Assembly: GCA_001600415.1 (NCBI GenBank)
Contig: BCJX01000016.1
Location: forward strand, 499,301-563,300
DNA length: 64,000 bases
Reading direction: 5' to 3'
Origin: Pascua guehoae
Lineage: Eukaryota; Basidiomycota; Tremellomycetes; Trichosporonales; Trichosporonaceae
Shown: positions 10,301 to 24,200 of the stretch, in pieces
How the letters are laid out: the number at the start of each line of letters is the position of its first letter
Numbering within the stretch: the first letter of the stretch is position 1
Translations under genes and position numbers: made by a program
Notes under the pieces: generated by a model
The model's input: only the letters and a program-made list of their open reading frames with translations
What the model was told of the DNA's origin: nothing
Database searches by the model: none

Positions 10301-13300
10301 ACGTGGCGCGCGGCATCATGTCCTGCGTTCCGTCGGCCGGCATGGTGACCTGTGGCTCTGCTGGGCGGCCGGGTTGCATAATCTTCTCCATCAGGAACGA
10401 TGTCGGCGTCGTCCGCGCGGCGAGGTTGCTGGTCGATGCTTCACGAAGCTGGGTGGACGTGTATCCGGCCTGCGCCTGAAGGCTGCTATTCTGACCGAGA
10501 GTCGGCGAATCATCCTGGAGTGCACCCTCCATCGGCGACGTATACACCGACCGCGACAACTGGGACGATCCAATGCCAGTGGTCTGCTGGGTGGTGGCGG
10601 CTAAGACTCTGGCCCGGCGCGCATCGCTCGGCATCGGTGGGGGGTCGAGTGATAAAAAGTTGATAATGTGCAGCGGCACATCGACGTAGATGCTTCCGTT
10701 GAGGGTGACGCGAAGCGTGTAGGTGACCTCGACGTAGCGACTGCGCGAGATAGAAATCATACCTGATGGAATCGGCACACTCATGTCCCAACGATTTGCC
10801 TCGCCAGGCTCTAAGCCAGTCCACCAACCCCGGCCGGTTACGCGGCCCGAGCCGACGTCCATAAAGTCGGCCTCGGTGACCTCTTCGGACACCTTACGGC
10901 GCAACGCGGCAATTGGCCTGGGGTCCATGGCCTGCGAGCCCTTGTTCGACGGGCCGTACGTGTTGATGTTTTGAAGGATGGCGAGGGTCATTGTGTGGAT
11001 CTGTTCTTGTCAGCACTTGTTCAATCCTACTATGCAGCTCACCTTCTTCTTGCTGCCATTCTGCACTCCGACTTCGCACCACACGCGCTGCCCTGCGACC
11101 CATGTATGGCGGGCAAGCGCGACGTGCATCTGGACAATGCCCTTCTCGCCAATGAGGTTCCAGCCAAGCCCATGCTCGACGGTGCGCACAACCGGGTTGC
11201 GTAACGGGAGGAGCACAATCGCCGGGTTGCAGTATGGCAAGATGACGACTGGACGATAAAAGTGCGCAATGGCGCGCTTGCCTGTGGTGGGAATGTGCAG
11301 CTTGATACTCCCGACGACAACGTAACGAACGTTCGGGCCCTTGCCGGTCGGGCATGTAAACGAGCCCTTGGCCACGTCGGAAATGGGCAGGTGCATGTTG
11401 AACCCGACGCAGTGCGTACCCTCACGCGCGAGGCAGAAGCCTTCATCGTCTGGCGAGTCGGCAAAGAGACTGAGACTCGACTTGGAAGGCTCGGAGAACT
11501 CGGGTAGGTGATACTGGTGTTGGTAGAAAATGTGGCGCTTGTCGCCGACCTCTTCGTAACCGAGAACGCGGACCTTTGCGCCACCGATGCGCAGGCCCTT
11601 ACCACGCTTCCCACCACGAACGACGATTTCGAGGCGACCGCGCACCTCCCCGCCTTCGATCACACACTCGCGCTCGAGGACGACGCCAAGCTCAACACGA
11701 GCGCGGCTCATCTTGCTCGCTTCGAGACGGACCTTGTCCTCGGTCGGCTCTGCGGCAGGCGGTGCAGGAAGCAGCTTGTTGGCAGACAGGCGACGCGAGC
11801 GCGGCTTTCCCAGCATGACATCGAGCTCAAGCGACTGGCGCTCAGTGTTGCTGGCCGGGTGGAAGAGTGTACCATGTCGAGCGAGGAGCGCAACACCGTC
11901 AGAGTGGCTGCGCCGATGCCCCTTGCCACCACCAAACTCGGGCGAGGTGGTCGGGAGGTCCGACGGTGTCGTCGAAGTCTCGGACATGCGTCGTGCGTCA
12001 AACGGAGCTCCGCCAGACGTCGGCTGTCCATACGACTGACGGTCGCTTTGGCCCCAGGCCGAACCAGTTGAAAGGCGGTCTGGCGGAATGTGTCCGGCAG
12101 CGTGAGGAGCGGGTCCCCGGACCTGGGGCATTGGGAACTGGAATGGTGGAAGCCGTTGTTGCGAGTATCCTTGTTGCTGTTGCGAGTGTCCTTGCGAGCT
12201 CGCTTGGCCGCCGGCGGACGCGGGCCTGCTGAGCTCACCGGGACCACGTCCTTGGGCAAAGCTGCCCTCGTCGGAGAACATGAGCATACCGCCCGTCTCG
12301 GCGGCTAATAAGGCGGCGTTCTGTGAGTGATGGATGGCCATCATGGGCTCGGAACGACGTTTTTCCCCCTTGCTCATGTGCGGAGACGCCTGAGCTGGGT
12401 ACGGCGTGCTCTTCTTGCGTGTCGGTGTTGACGACCCTGTCGGATTCCCTGAGTTGGGTGCGACGGGAGCAACAACAGACTCGTCCCACTCCGGGGGAGA
12501 GGGTGCGAGCTGAATGGGCTGCACAAGTGCCGGCGATGCGTGGGGTGACGCCGTGTGGAACGTGTCGTCAGACGTGGCCGCTGGTGTGCGCTCGCCAGAG
12601 CTGTCGTGAGAGTATGGGAGCTGAGAGCGGGGCCCAGGTGGCGCTGGGAACTGGGCAGCCAGCAGCTCCTTTGACGAAGACCACCAGCTAGACGCTTGGC
12701 CGGTCGCCTGGCCAGTGGTAGGCGATGGAGCTGCACCATTCGAGGGTGAGTTGGTCCAGCTGCGCCGGGCGTTGGGCTGCGACGCGGGGCGCTGGTAATC
12801 GGTAGGAAGACGAATCTTTTCGTCCTCGTCCTCTTCGTCATCCGAGGTTGGGAAACTGCGCTTGGTGGGGCTCGAGCCACGCTGGTTGTCACCTCCCCGG
12901 AGTTTGAGAAGGAATTCGGTGCTCTTGGACGGACGCATGGACCCATTCCCCTTCCTCTTGCCCTTGGCAGCCTTGATTTCGTCGAGCTGCTCGGGTGGAG
13001 CCGACATGCCGCGTGAGTGACCCCATGGGGAGCGGTTCTCGTCAGAGCGAGGCTTGAGAGGGGAGCTGGCACTCGGTGTAAACGGTTGGGATCCTGTTGG
13101 GAGCGAGCCCGACGTGTTCAAGCCCGTGCGTGGGGCGTTGAGTGTGTGTGTTGGGCGGAGGGCAAGCTGCTGGGATTGCTGAGCCGGAGCCTGCTCAGGA
13201 GGCGGTGTCGAAGGGGCAGAAGGAGGGTCGGGATTGGTGATGCGAAGCGAGCGCGGAGAGGTAGCCAATGTTGGACTCGAGTGTGACTCCTGGTGCCATT

Positions 13301-13595
13301 GGTACAGCTGGTCGGGCGGTAAGGCAGTGCCCTGGCCACGGGTGGGAGACGGAGGCATGCGGAGTGGAGAGTGTGTTGGCCTGTGTGGACTGGCCTTTGC
13401 AGGGGACAGTGGGAGACGCTGGGCGGTGCCCGGCATCGCCTGCATCGAATGGCGCTTTGTGGGTTGGCCTTTGACCGGGGACGACGGCAACGAGTAGTGG
13501 CCACTCTTCTGTCGGTAGCCGCTGTTGCGATGGGCCTCGGGGCCGGGATACAAGCCCGGGCCGTTGAAGCGGTTGGGGGAGGCAGCAAGGGACAT
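7377..13595 (-). CDS. Arrestin-domain protein (ART-like), 2058 aa
   Basis: Exons on the minus strand are 13595-11043 and 11000-7377, joined in phase 0 across a 42-nt intron (GTGAGC donor, CTGAC branch, ACAG acceptor). Residues 1 to about 625 are disordered and rich in Pro, Ser and Gln. About 627-851 form the arrestin N-domain (start LEASKMSRARVELGVVLERE, later FTCPTG and YRPVVILPY). The C-domain continues over the splice (NGSKKK / IHTMTLAILQNIN) and ends near FLSLDPPP. A Ser/Asp-rich tail of about 1100 residues follows, with Asn-Gly-Thr repeats near the C-terminus. Arrestin-related proteins in fungi recruit Rsp5-type ubiquitin ligases to membrane transporters. I did not find a clear PPxY motif, so the ligase link is unproven here. 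The gene is far longer than yeast ARTs, mainly from the tails. It diverges from URB1 over a 1.1-kb spacer. Confidence 0.85.
7840..8025 (-). repeat. Coding Thr-Asn-Gly-Thr minisatellite in the arrestin tail
   Basis: An imperfect 12-nt period on the coding strand yields repeated NGTTNGT-type units interrupted by RSP, SYT and LYT. It is the only strongly repetitive part of the protein and contains many NxT sites. It is likely to vary in length between strains. Confidence 0.8.
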
Positions 13596-14727
13596 GCGTC
13601 GGCTCAGCTACGGCTGATGTGAGCCGTGGGACTGGTTGCAAGAGTGGTTGCTCGGTGTGGTTTGTTTGTTGTGTTTGGTCGACCAGGTGGCTTGCGCACG
13701 ACCGGGGTACCGAGTTGGAGTAAACAAGAGGCGTGGAATTGGGTGGGCTGCACAGACAAGGGGGTATGCACAGGCGACGAGGTGGTAGTCACAGGTGACT
13801 GAATAGTTGACAAGTAGGTGGTGGTAAAGACAAGGGACGAGATGAGATGGGGAGGGGAAGGGAGGGAGGGAGGGAGGGAGGGAGGAGGGAGAATGGAGGT
13901 TTGTGAGAAAAGAGAGGGGAGAGATGGGGGGAAGGGGGGGAGATGGATTATCGGGGAGTGGATCCAACCAACAGTGGATCCAAATGACCAAATGGGGGTA
14001 ACCCATCCAGCTCCACCGGAGGCATTCATTCGTTCATTCGCTCATTCCAGACAGCTCTCAACACGCGACGCGCCATCAGGGACTGGGGGACATACTTTCC
14101 CAGCTCCCACTCACTCTGCTCTGAGCAGCTGGCAAGAATGCAGAATGGCAGGACGTTTGGTCGCGAGGCACAGCCTCCCAGACCTTGGGAATTTAGGCTC
14201 TGCTCTGGTACAGCACTGCCATTTCCATTCCGCACATGGTCACCTACTCTGCTCCAGCACGGCCACAACACCCACCCTGCCCTTCTCACCCGTGCGCCCT
14301 CGTCTCTCTCTCTCGATCTTTCATGACAGGAAATGCAGCGCCCCTGTTGCACCTGTTGTGACCATGCAACGACGACCAGAGGGCAACCAGGCAGAAGGTT
14401 AAGGGGGGGCAGACATTTTTGGATGAGTGAGTGAGATGGCTGGCTGCAATGTCCAATGTTTGGTCCCAACCCACAAGCCACAAGACTAGCGCCGCTTCAG
14501 GGAAAAAAATCACAATCACACTACTGTCGTCATTAAAAGAGAGTCGCCACCCACGTGGGGGGATTATGTAAATATTATCGCGTGTTGGGCACGTGGGACG
14601 ACAGATAAATCACGTGACTTCAAGAAGTTGATCTCAAGCAGCTTGAGCTGATTTCGAGCCATGATGTCCTTCGTAGAGCAACTCTCAAAAGCACCTGCAA
14701 ACACAAACTCCCAACAAGCAGGCCGCA
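13596..14727. promoter_or_regulatory. Divergent promoter between the arrestin gene and URB1
   Basis: The 1132-bp spacer carries the start regions of two divergent genes. It has a strong homopurine tract on the plus strand (13845-13945, GGGAGGGAGG units) and several CACGTG/CACGTGG elements (14551, 14590, 14610). No TATA box is obvious. A long minus-strand open frame up to 14029 stops just before the arrestin ATG and is taken as leader, not gene. Confidence 0.6.
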
Positions 14728-17700
14728 ATGTCAGCCAAGCGCAAGCGCGGAGACGAAGGACCGCGTACCGATGTTGTCTCACGTCCGGTCGCGGGAACCA
14801 AGTCGTTCAAGACTGGCACGGCAGTCCGCGACGGTCTGGCCACTGGAACACGGCAAGGTGAGTTCGCGATCCCAGAGAACATTGACTGACGACAGCGCTC
14901 GTGTCATTCCACCAGCAGATTGTCACTCCGTACTCGTCGCTTCCGCTTGCCATTACGCACCCGACAGTGCTTATCCTGCAGCACTACCTCGATGCGTCGC
15001 CGACAGCTGACGAAATCTTCAACGCATGGAAGCTAGCAGAGGAGGTGGGCCATCTCAGTCTTGACGGTGGTTTCATGCGTGGTGCTAACAGACCAGCTCA
15101 AGAATGAAAAGCTCGCCGAGACCTCTGCGCTTCTCCTCGCACTCGTTATTCGGATCCTCACGCCGTTGCCGTTCTTCCACACCCAACTCGTGGGCATTGT
15201 CTCCAAGCTCGTCGCCTCGACTGAGCCGTACAATGACCTGCTCGCACGCCTTCTCTCGTCGGCAAAGCGCGAGCACGTCCTTGCGGGTTTGTCGGTTGCA
15301 GCTGCAGCGGTACACGTCGATGCACCCGATCCGACCAACCTGCTTGGCGGCGGTGCGCGCGGCCGCCTTGCGGGGCAGGTATGGGCGAGCATCGCGGAAG
15401 GCGGTAACGCTCGGGCACTCGGCAAGATGCTCGGTATGCGTCGTCGCAACCGGGATGGTTCAGTCGAGTACGGTAACCGCGACCCACTTGACAAGCCGGA
15501 TATCCGCCACCTCGCTATCGACCTCATTCTTCCGCTCTTGCCCACCACTGCGTTCCATACACATGCCAAGCCCATCCTGCACTCGCTGTACGGCGGCCTT
15601 GAACAAGATCCCCCAGCGACCATTTACCGGGTCCTGTCAGCGATGTGGGCAGCAGTATCCGGTCCCCCACCGGGTCTGGCGCGCCGTATCTCCCTCGTGC
15701 TCCTCGATGAGGGTGCAGTGGAGAACATTGCCAAGCTCCTCGACCGCCCCGAAACTGAGCCCGAGACCGGACGCGCCGTTGCGGACATTGCCCAAGGGTT
15801 CCTCGAGGGCGTGACCACTGATACCTCGCGCGGTATCTGCTTCACCGACGAGGGTTGGTACCCGCGCGAGGAGGAGGGAGACGAACGCAAGCGCCGGGGC
15901 TTGCACAACCGCATCCTGTCAAACGTTGTGCGCAAGCTCGGCGCCCGTGTTGTGGCCGACGACGAGGGCCGCGTTGGCTCTTGGGCTCTGAAAATGTTTG
16001 CGGCGTGCCCAGAGCTCGTCGCCGGGTACTGGCCAAACTCTGCGCTTGCCCTGGACCCACGTCTGGACACAAAGTGGATCGCGACTGTTGCCTATGTTGG
16101 ACGCGTGGTCTCGCTTCCCCTCCCGCCGCGCAGCACGTTCAACCAGCCTGCCCCGCGCGGCACCAGTGCATCTGCCATGCCACCCCGTGCGATCCCACCG
16201 GTTGTCGCGACGATCATCGAGTCTGTCCTCCCTTCGCCTCTCACAAAGCAGCACCTCTCCAAGGGTCTCCAACACGCCGACTACCTCGTTCAGCACGTCA
16301 CCGCCCTCGCCCTTGCACGTTGCTTGCAAAAGCTTGCGAGCGTGCAGGCTCTGTTCGCCGCCATCTCGGCCGAGCTCGACGAGGGCCTTGACGGACCATG
16401 GCGTTCGCGTGCACGTGAGCTCGAGCTCGAGTGCCGTCGCCGTGTTCCCGAAGTGCCGGTCGTGATTGCCTTTGCTCAAAACTCGGCGACCATGGCCCGG
16501 CCCAAGGACGAAAACGACGATGTCGACCCGGCCCTCACTGCCAAGAGTGCCATGCTCACTGAGGCTGCCCTCCGCCTGTTTGGTCTCTACCACAAGACGC
16601 TCCCAACTCTTGCAGGAGAGGCACGCTTCGATGTCGGCAAGCTTCTTGTTTCTGCCTCGAGTGCCAATGCCGAGCGCCGAGCGCGTAGGGAGGCCCGTGA
16701 AGGCTCGGTCATCTCTGACTCGGGATCCGTCGGGTCTGTGGGTACGCTAGGCACTGTTGGCATGGGCGGTGGCTTTGGTCACACCCGTGGTGATGTCGAG
16801 GGCTTTGAGGCGCTCTCGCAGCTTCACGTGCTCCGCTTGCTCTCGGAAGTTCGCGACTGGTCTTGGACCAACAAGGCTGGTGAGTACGGCACCTGCTCCC
16901 GCGCGGTTATGAAGAAACCCTTGCTAACGCATCAGCCGGTTCGCAGTACACGTATCTTTACCACATCCTGCAGCTGCACCTTTCTACTCGCAATGTCGTG
17001 ACTCAGGCCATGACGACGACCCTTCTTCATCGTCTCCTCCTCTCGTCTCTGCTTTTCGAGCACGATGCCCTCGAGCTGCCGATCTGGCTGGACGCCCTTC
17101 CCCGTGCGTCTGACACGGTATCGGGACCAATGTTTGTCGCTCAGCAGATCCACCTTCTCGCTTTCATCGACGACTGTGTCCGCCGTGCTCTCAAGACACC
17201 GCACCGGTACATTGAAGAGGCCGCGACGGTAGTTCCCGATCTCCCGGCTGTAGCAGTCGCCTCGCCCCTCCTCATGACGGTTGCTGAGCAGCTCCATGCC
17301 AAGCTTATCGGCATGCACATTGCGACCGAAGCCGCTGCTGTGGTTCTCAACTACCTCCGCCGTGTGCTCCTTGGTCTGCTGGGAAAACAGGCCGCGCCGG
17401 CGTTTGTGCAAGCCATTATCGCTCGCTTTGATGCCTCGGTCAAGGCAGCTCGCGACGCAGGACAGCCTCGCCACGGTCTGCCCGAGATTGTCGAGCTCAT
17501 GGAAGGCGACCTCGCCGTCGTCTTCAACGGGGCCAAGATGCCTACCATGGACGCAGAAACTCCCCGCCTCGTCGATGAGGACGACTACACCACGCGCTCG
17601 TTCACTCGTCAGTGCCTCCTCTTCGCCACGGGTGCTAGTGAATTGTCGACCATTGCGCACTTTGTCAACACGGCGACCTTGGACGACGGCGCTCGCCAGG

Positions 17701-20516
17701 CCCAGTATCTCGTCCACTTCCTGCACGCAAAGCGTGATGCGCACCCTATCTTGCGCCTGCTCGGCGCCGCTTTGTTGCGTGTCCCCACCCCCGCGACGTC
17801 TGTCGGGGACCGCATGAAGGCCGCGGTATTCAACGACACGATCGTCCGCGACCTGTTCCTGACGGCCGCCGGTGATGACTACCGCACCGAACTCGCCGCC
17901 ATAGCCGCTACCCTCTCACTGGCGCCGTTCGACCGCGCTCTCGCCGAGCACTATACATACGCCGCACTCGAGATGCTCTCAAAGAGAAAGAAGACACCGG
18001 ACACGCTCGCGTTCGCGGCACTGCAGCCGTGGATCAAATTCCTCGCGCCGGCTCAGGTTGTGTCGGCACTCTCGCAGACACTCAAGCGCGCCTCAAAGGC
18101 CAAGACTGGTATCTCAGAGGTCGGTTCTGCCGTCCTCGGCGCGCTCGTCGTGGCATCACGCCCGGACGACGTGTACCCGCACCTCGCAGCGCTTCTCGCG
18201 TTGGGTGCCTACCGCCCTGTGGCGTCCCTTCTTCGTTCGGCTGTTGCGGCTTCGCTCTCGCGCCGACTCGACGCGGCCATTGGGGCCGACCTTGTTGTGT
18301 CTCTGGTGTCCAAGGGGGACGACGACGCGTACGCCCTGCTTGCCCTTCTCGTCAGCCTCTCGCCCTCGGCTGCCGATGCGTTCTCGGCTGCCCTCCCGTC
18401 CCACTCTGAATGGCTGGCGGACGCGCGACTGCTCCCTGCCCTCGCCGAAGTGGCGTCAACAGCAGACCACGTTCGAGCAGCAGTGTCGGCGCTCACCTCG
18501 CCTATCCACCAGGACACAATCTACACTGCAGCCACAACGATCCTTGCAGCCTCGGCGGCCGACGATGTCAATGCGGCTCTTGCATCGGTCGCAATGTCGC
18601 AGTTTGGGCTCCCCCTCGCACGCGCCGCAGCCGCCCTTGCGCGGACGCACAATGCACTCCTGGCCCCAGCAGTAACCTCGCTCCTGAAAGCAGGATTGCA
18701 GGCGGTCACACGCGTACTGAGCTCCGACTCGCCGCTCGCGGGCGACGAAGAGGCGATCCTGATCGCGCTCGGCGAGGCCGTCAGCGAAGGCTCCCACATG
18801 CGCGTCGAGGTGGATGCCCTGCTCGCCGAGCCAGCCATTACGGCCATTGTGGCGGAGCGCCTGGACGTCCCATCGGCGCTCGAGTTTGGCGCGCTGCTCG
18901 CGTCCAAGGCCATGCTCAAGGCCGGCTTTGTGCGCCAGCAGCTCCAGGTGCTCTTTGCCAGCAAGCAGGTTGTGCGCGGCCTCCTCGGGCCATCGTCCGA
19001 CCCCAGCGCGGCGCACCGTCTCGCGTTTGTGCGCCTCCTGCACGCCTTGTTCCTCGCGTCAACGTACGTCTCGTGCCAGCCCAACTTTATCGAGCCCCTC
19101 GTGCCGCTCTATGGCGGGACGCTGGGCACGGCCGACCGGCTGATTCTGTCGCTCCTGCAGGCGTTTGAGGCGCAGCGCAAGCTGAGCGTCACGAGCGTGC
19201 TGCGCCACTGGTCGCCGAGTGGGGCAGTGAGCCGCCGCGCCCTGGACGCCGTGACTAGCCTCGATGCGCAGCGTGTGTTTGCGACGTGCACGGCGTTCCC
19301 GCTGCGCCGGGGATACGTCGACGACGCCAAGACGCCCGACGACGAGCAGATCTACGACCCGGCCTTTGTCCTGCCGCTCCTGGCAGCCGCGCTCCAGGAG
19401 GAGCTCACGGGTCTCGACTGGGTGGAGATTCTGCGCTCCAACACGCTCGGCCTCGCAGTGTGTGCCCTCGCGAGCCGCGACAAGGGTATGCGCGCGACGG
19501 CCGGCTATGTTCTGTCCACGGCCGTGGCGCGCATGCGCACCGTCCATTTCCACGAGCAGCTGCAACTCTTGCACACGCTCGAACTGGTCGCACACGCCAT
19601 CCCCGCCCCTGCGGCACCGGCTCCCGGATCTCCGGACGCCGACACGCCCGAGCTGCGCCAGCCGCGTCTCCCCACCCTCATTGCGCTCTTCATCGCGCAC
19701 GCGCTCCGCGCCATTGCCCACCCGGGCCACTTCCTCTACCCCATTTCGTCGCGCTTCCTGCTGCAGCGCCCGACGCTCGACGCTGCCGACGTCCCCGGTC
19801 TGTACGGTATGCTGTACGCGTCGGGCGACGGTGCGCGGCGCGAGCGCGCGTGGATGGTCCGTTTGCTCCGGGACGGCGTGCGGTCGGACGCGGACGCGCG
19901 CATCCTCGCACGGCGCAACACGGTCGCCCTGCTGTCGTCCCTCTTCCAGTCGTCGCTCGATGCCGGGTTCCGCCGCCACGTCCTCGGCGCGATTGGCGCC
20001 ATTGTCCGCGTCCCCCGCGGCGCAAGGAGTGTCCTCCACGCGCTCCCCTGGCTCGCGACGCAGTGGGATGCGGCCCCGACCCGCCCCTCGGCGCACGACG
20101 TCCGCACCTCCCTCCTCAACATCCTCGAGGACGCCATCGCCACCACGACCGTGACCGACAAGCAGCCCCGGTGGACCGCCGACGCCGCCCGCCTCGTCGT
20201 TCTCGCCGCGCACGACGCCGACGCCGATCGCCTCCACGTCCTCGCGCGCATCGCCTTCCGCCTCGCCCGCGCAGGCGACGTCTCCGCCCTCCCTGCGCTC
20301 GTGCACCGCCTCGAGCACCTCCCCTCCATCGTGGACGACACGGACGGCACGCCGGCACTCGCAGACAAGACGACCGAGCTCATCTTCCGCGCGTCGCTCT
20401 CCGTCCCCTCTGTCCCCGCCGACGTCGGGCTCGCGGTCCGCCGCCTCGTGCCCCGTGTGGCGCGGCTGGAGGGCGACGTGGGCCAGTGGGCGAGGAGCGA
20501 GGCGCGGCGGGTTTAG
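14728..20516 (+). CDS. URB1: Urb1/Npa1, nucleolar 60S pre-ribosome assembly factor
   Basis: Proposed exons are 14728-14857, 14896-15044, 15097-16879 and 16936-20516, giving 1880 residues. The three introns (38, 52 and 56 nt) all have CTGAC or CTAAC branch sites, and every junction keeps phase. The N-terminus is short and basic (MSAKRKRGDEG), as for a nucleolar protein. Family-typical stretches are LVSFHQQIVTPYSSLPLAIT, LLALVIRILTPLPFFHTQLV, the region around LHVLRLLSEVRDWSWTNKA, and IHLLAFIDDCVRRALKTPHR. The rest is an alpha-helical repeat scaffold rich in Ala and Leu with little sequence conservation, which also fits. Urb1 acts in early large-subunit particles in the nucleolus and is needed for 25S/5.8S/5S maturation. 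Yeast Urb1 is about 1760 residues, so the length is right. The 3' end converges with CWF19. Confidence 0.88.
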
Positions 20517-21214
20517 AGTATCTAGAGTCTAGCAAGAAGTTGGGGCCATGTATCGTGTAATACGGAAGAGTGTGTCAGGAAGGCATCGTGTATTTCCGAC
20601 GGTAGTCTAGCAAGGACGAGGCGGCGCGACGCAGCCGAGATGGGCTTGCTGGTCCTAGTCGAGGCTGCGAGGCGGTGCCACAAGGTGCAAACCGTAGAGA
20701 CACCGATTCCAAGGGTACACGCTGGTGCAAGCGGGCCCGGGGGGCAGCCTGTGACCCCTGGAAAGGAAGAGGAGCCAGATGCAGATTTTGCGTTCGGTGG
20801 CGTTGATACTTCCAGAGGTGTTCTGACCAACAAAAGTATCACTGCTGATTTTCTGATCCGTTTGTATCTGGTTGGGACGACTTGCGACCCAACCTCGCGC
20901 TCAGTGGGTAGCAGAGCGTACCCATGGCCAACCGAACGTCCAGGCTAGTACGCGTCCAGCAAGCCAGTGCTTCGTGTGTACTGTACCGTGCCGACAGGGT
21001 CACTGACGCCGCTCCGCTGGTTGCATACTGCTGGCGGCGCACGAAATCGATACCAGCCCACTCATCACTCGCGCTGTCGGATGCGGCTGTACGATGAGAT
21101 ACATGTTGTATACGCTCCGGCTATTGCGTCACTTCTTGACCTCGACTCCGTCTCTTCCCCGCCCCTTTACATCCTCCTACCCCTCCAGACCCCCCACCCA
21201 CCCATTCACTGCCC
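20517..21214. other. Convergent intergenic region between URB1 and CWF19
   Basis: The two 3' ends face each other across 698 bp. I see no tRNA, repeat or open frame of note. C/T-rich sequence near 21160-21200 lies just downstream of the CWF19 stop, on the antisense side. Confidence 0.6.
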
Positions 21215-24200
21215 TCAGGCGCCCTCCTGCAACTGCACGGTCCAATTATACGGCTGGAACTGCGTCCCGAGCCCGCGCGCACGCTCCTTGTTGAGCGCAT
21301 AGTCGATGCGTTTCGGCCGGAGCCACTTGCGCGGCTCGAGGTCGAGCACGTTGCCGATGATTTCCGCCGCAAAGTAGCTGCGTGTCAGTGTGGGGTTGAC
21401 GGCGGTGTGTAGTGGGGCTTGGGGTTGGGTGGGGAGGGTAGGGTGGGGAGAGGTGGATAAAGAGTAGGCGTCAAGGTTGGAGGGGTTCGGGGTGGGTTCG
21501 TTGGGAGAATACCAGAGGGTTTGCTCGTCGTTTGCGCATACGATCTCTGGCAGGTACTCCCATTCGGAACTTGTACTCCCCGCCCCATCTCATTCTCAAC
21601 TCGCAGCCTCATGCGCGATCTCAGCCTTCCCCAACTCGTCCCCAGCTCGTGGCCGCGTGACGGGCCGCGGGCATGGTCCCGCGCATGGCCTCGTACCCAT
21701 GACACTCGCACTCGAACGCGACCTTGTAGGCGTGTCTTCGCCCACCGTCGACTTCTCCCACGTTCGCCTCACCCTCCTTCTCCCGCCCAGCAACACCAGT
21801 ACTCACGGAGGAAACCTTCCACCGCCCTTATCGCCCTCATCCATACCGCCCATGTCGTCGTCCCCGCCGCGCCCTGCCGCTTCTTCAATGCCCTCAATGA
21901 CGTGCCCGTAGCCCTTTTCGCCCTTGTAGTCCCACATGACGGCAAAGTACGGCAGGTTGGGCACGAGTGCACGGCGGAAGCCTCCCGGGCGGGCGGAAAA
22001 GTCGATGAGCTTCTTGTGCTGGCTCCACTCGCTCTCCGAGGCGAGGATCGACGAGCGGAAGTAGGCTGGCGCATCGGTGAATTGGTCCGCGGGGAGCGGC
22101 ACGCATTCAATGTACGTGTGGCGCTGTTGGCGGTGGGAGAGGATGGTTTCGTAGAAGAGCACACCGCGGTTTTCGGCGGCGAACATGCGCATTAGGCACT
22201 TCATAAAGTTCTGGGTGGTTAGCGTGGGCGGGGGGAGGAGAGGAGGGGGCGAGGTAGGCGGGAGGGGGTTGACAAGGCCCGCAATGTAGCAGGTCAACAT
22301 AGCTGGAACCCATTGGCGTAAAACAACGCGCAAAATAACGCGGAAAATAACTGCGGCCGCAATCCGACAAAGCTCCCAGTCCAATGTAGTCTGGCCATGA
22401 CCGAGTCAACCCACATGGGCAAACCAAGCTCGACTCAAGCTCATGTTGGAGCACAGCAGCACGAGGTAGTGAGTGGCCTCCCAAGCACACTACGAGACCT
22501 CTCACGAACCGAGCCGCGAACTCGACCAGCGCATACTCACGCGAATCTCATCCCAGTCGTCGTCGTCGAGCTCGAGCGTGCTCAGGCAGTGCTGAATGGG
22601 CACTATAAGGCAGTGGCCGGGCACGAGCTCCTCTGTGAGCGTGCAGCACAGATATGTGCGTTTGCCGAGCGCGACGACGGCGGTCAGTGGCGGCCGGCCA
22701 GTCTCGTCCTGGAAGCAGAACGGGCACTCGTCCATGGCGCGTTTGGTGCGTTGGTAGTCTGGTGTTAGTGGATGCCTTGCATGGTGGGGAGACGGGGTCG
22801 GGGGTGAGGCTGCATGCATGATCGTGTGACACGCGAAAGTGTCGCCAACAACAGGGCTGCCTCGCCCAGCCTCGAGACGCACCATTAATCGCAAACGCGC
22901 GCTTCATCGCATCCGTCTTCATGCGCTTGCGCGCGAGCTTGTCGGCATTGTCGTCCATGTACTCGAGGTCGTTGGAGAAGCGCCCGTCGCGTGCAATCTG
23001 CGCGGCAAACTCGGCGTCGAGATTCTTCTGGTCGGCGGCGCCGGCGCCGAAACGCTCCTGCCGCACGAGCTCGCCGAGGGTGACCTCGTCGTCGTCGGCA
23101 TTGTAGCGTAGGAGGTTGCCCTGCCGGTCGCGGGTCTCAAACTGGTTGTCAGCGGGGGGTTCCGAGTAGGTAGCAGGGGTGCCACATGTTGGAGGTTGGA
23201 GTGATCCACTGCCAACCCAAAGACGCCCTTGCTCACCTTTGGATCCTTCTTCTTCCGCCCGTTGGCGCCGCGCGGAACGGGTGCATCCTGATTGCCCGTC
23301 CCGACATCGTACATCCTCCCCTGTCCGTCGAGGGTGGGGACGACCTCGATCTTGGTCTGCGTCCCGTCCTCGGCGGTGCGGAGGAGCCCATCGGCCGCTG
23401 CGTCAGCAGCAGCGACGCCGCCGGCCTCGTCAAAGCGCGCACGCTCGCGCTCGTACTGGTCCTCGAGCGCCTCGGCGTCCGGGTCGTCGCTCAGCTTGGC
23501 CCGCAGGACCTTGGCCTGGAGGCGGTTCAGCTGCTCAATGGTCATGACGGCCTCGCCGCGCGTGTCTTTGAGCTGCGGCGCCTCGCCCGAGGGACCCCGC
23601 GTGAGGGCCTGTGGCGTAAAGACGGACGGGATGGGCGTCTGGGGCTTTGAGCCCGCGTTTGGGTTCGCGTTGGCACCGCGCTGCCCGCTGCGGAGCGCCT
23701 CGACACGGCCCAGCGGTGTCCGGCCCCCGGCACCGGGAGTGTGGTGACCCCCACCAGCCCCAGAGCTGCTGGGTGCACCAGGCTCCTCGCCCGGCCGACG
23801 GAAGCCCTGACGTGATCCCGGACGTGAGTCGTCATGGAACACAAACCGACGGCTCGGCGTCCCTCGTGCATCGGGGGTGTGCATCCCCGAACTGTGAGAC
23901 GACTCGCGGCGGCGTGCGCGCCGCGCATCACGCTCGTCAAGAACCCGGCGCTCCTCGAGAGCCTCGTTGAACTCGTCCAACGAGCCGTAGCGCTCCAGCG
24001 CAATGTCCTCGACGGGCCGACCCTGCTCCTCGGCCTGCTCGTACAGGCGGCGCAACTTCATCATGCGCCACTGGTATCCCGGCCCGCCGGGGACTGTCGT
24101 CTTCTTCTCTGCAGTCACGTCAGTGTACACAAAGGGTGGACGTGCTTATCAGTCGCAACACAACTACTACTGGCGGTCGGTACGGCAGATACCCACCGTC

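Noticed and set aside
19059..20318. A 419-residue open frame antisense to URB1
   Set aside because: Composition (Arg/Gly/Glu-rich) is typical of antisense of a GC-rich coding region, and the sense frame is continuous Urb1.
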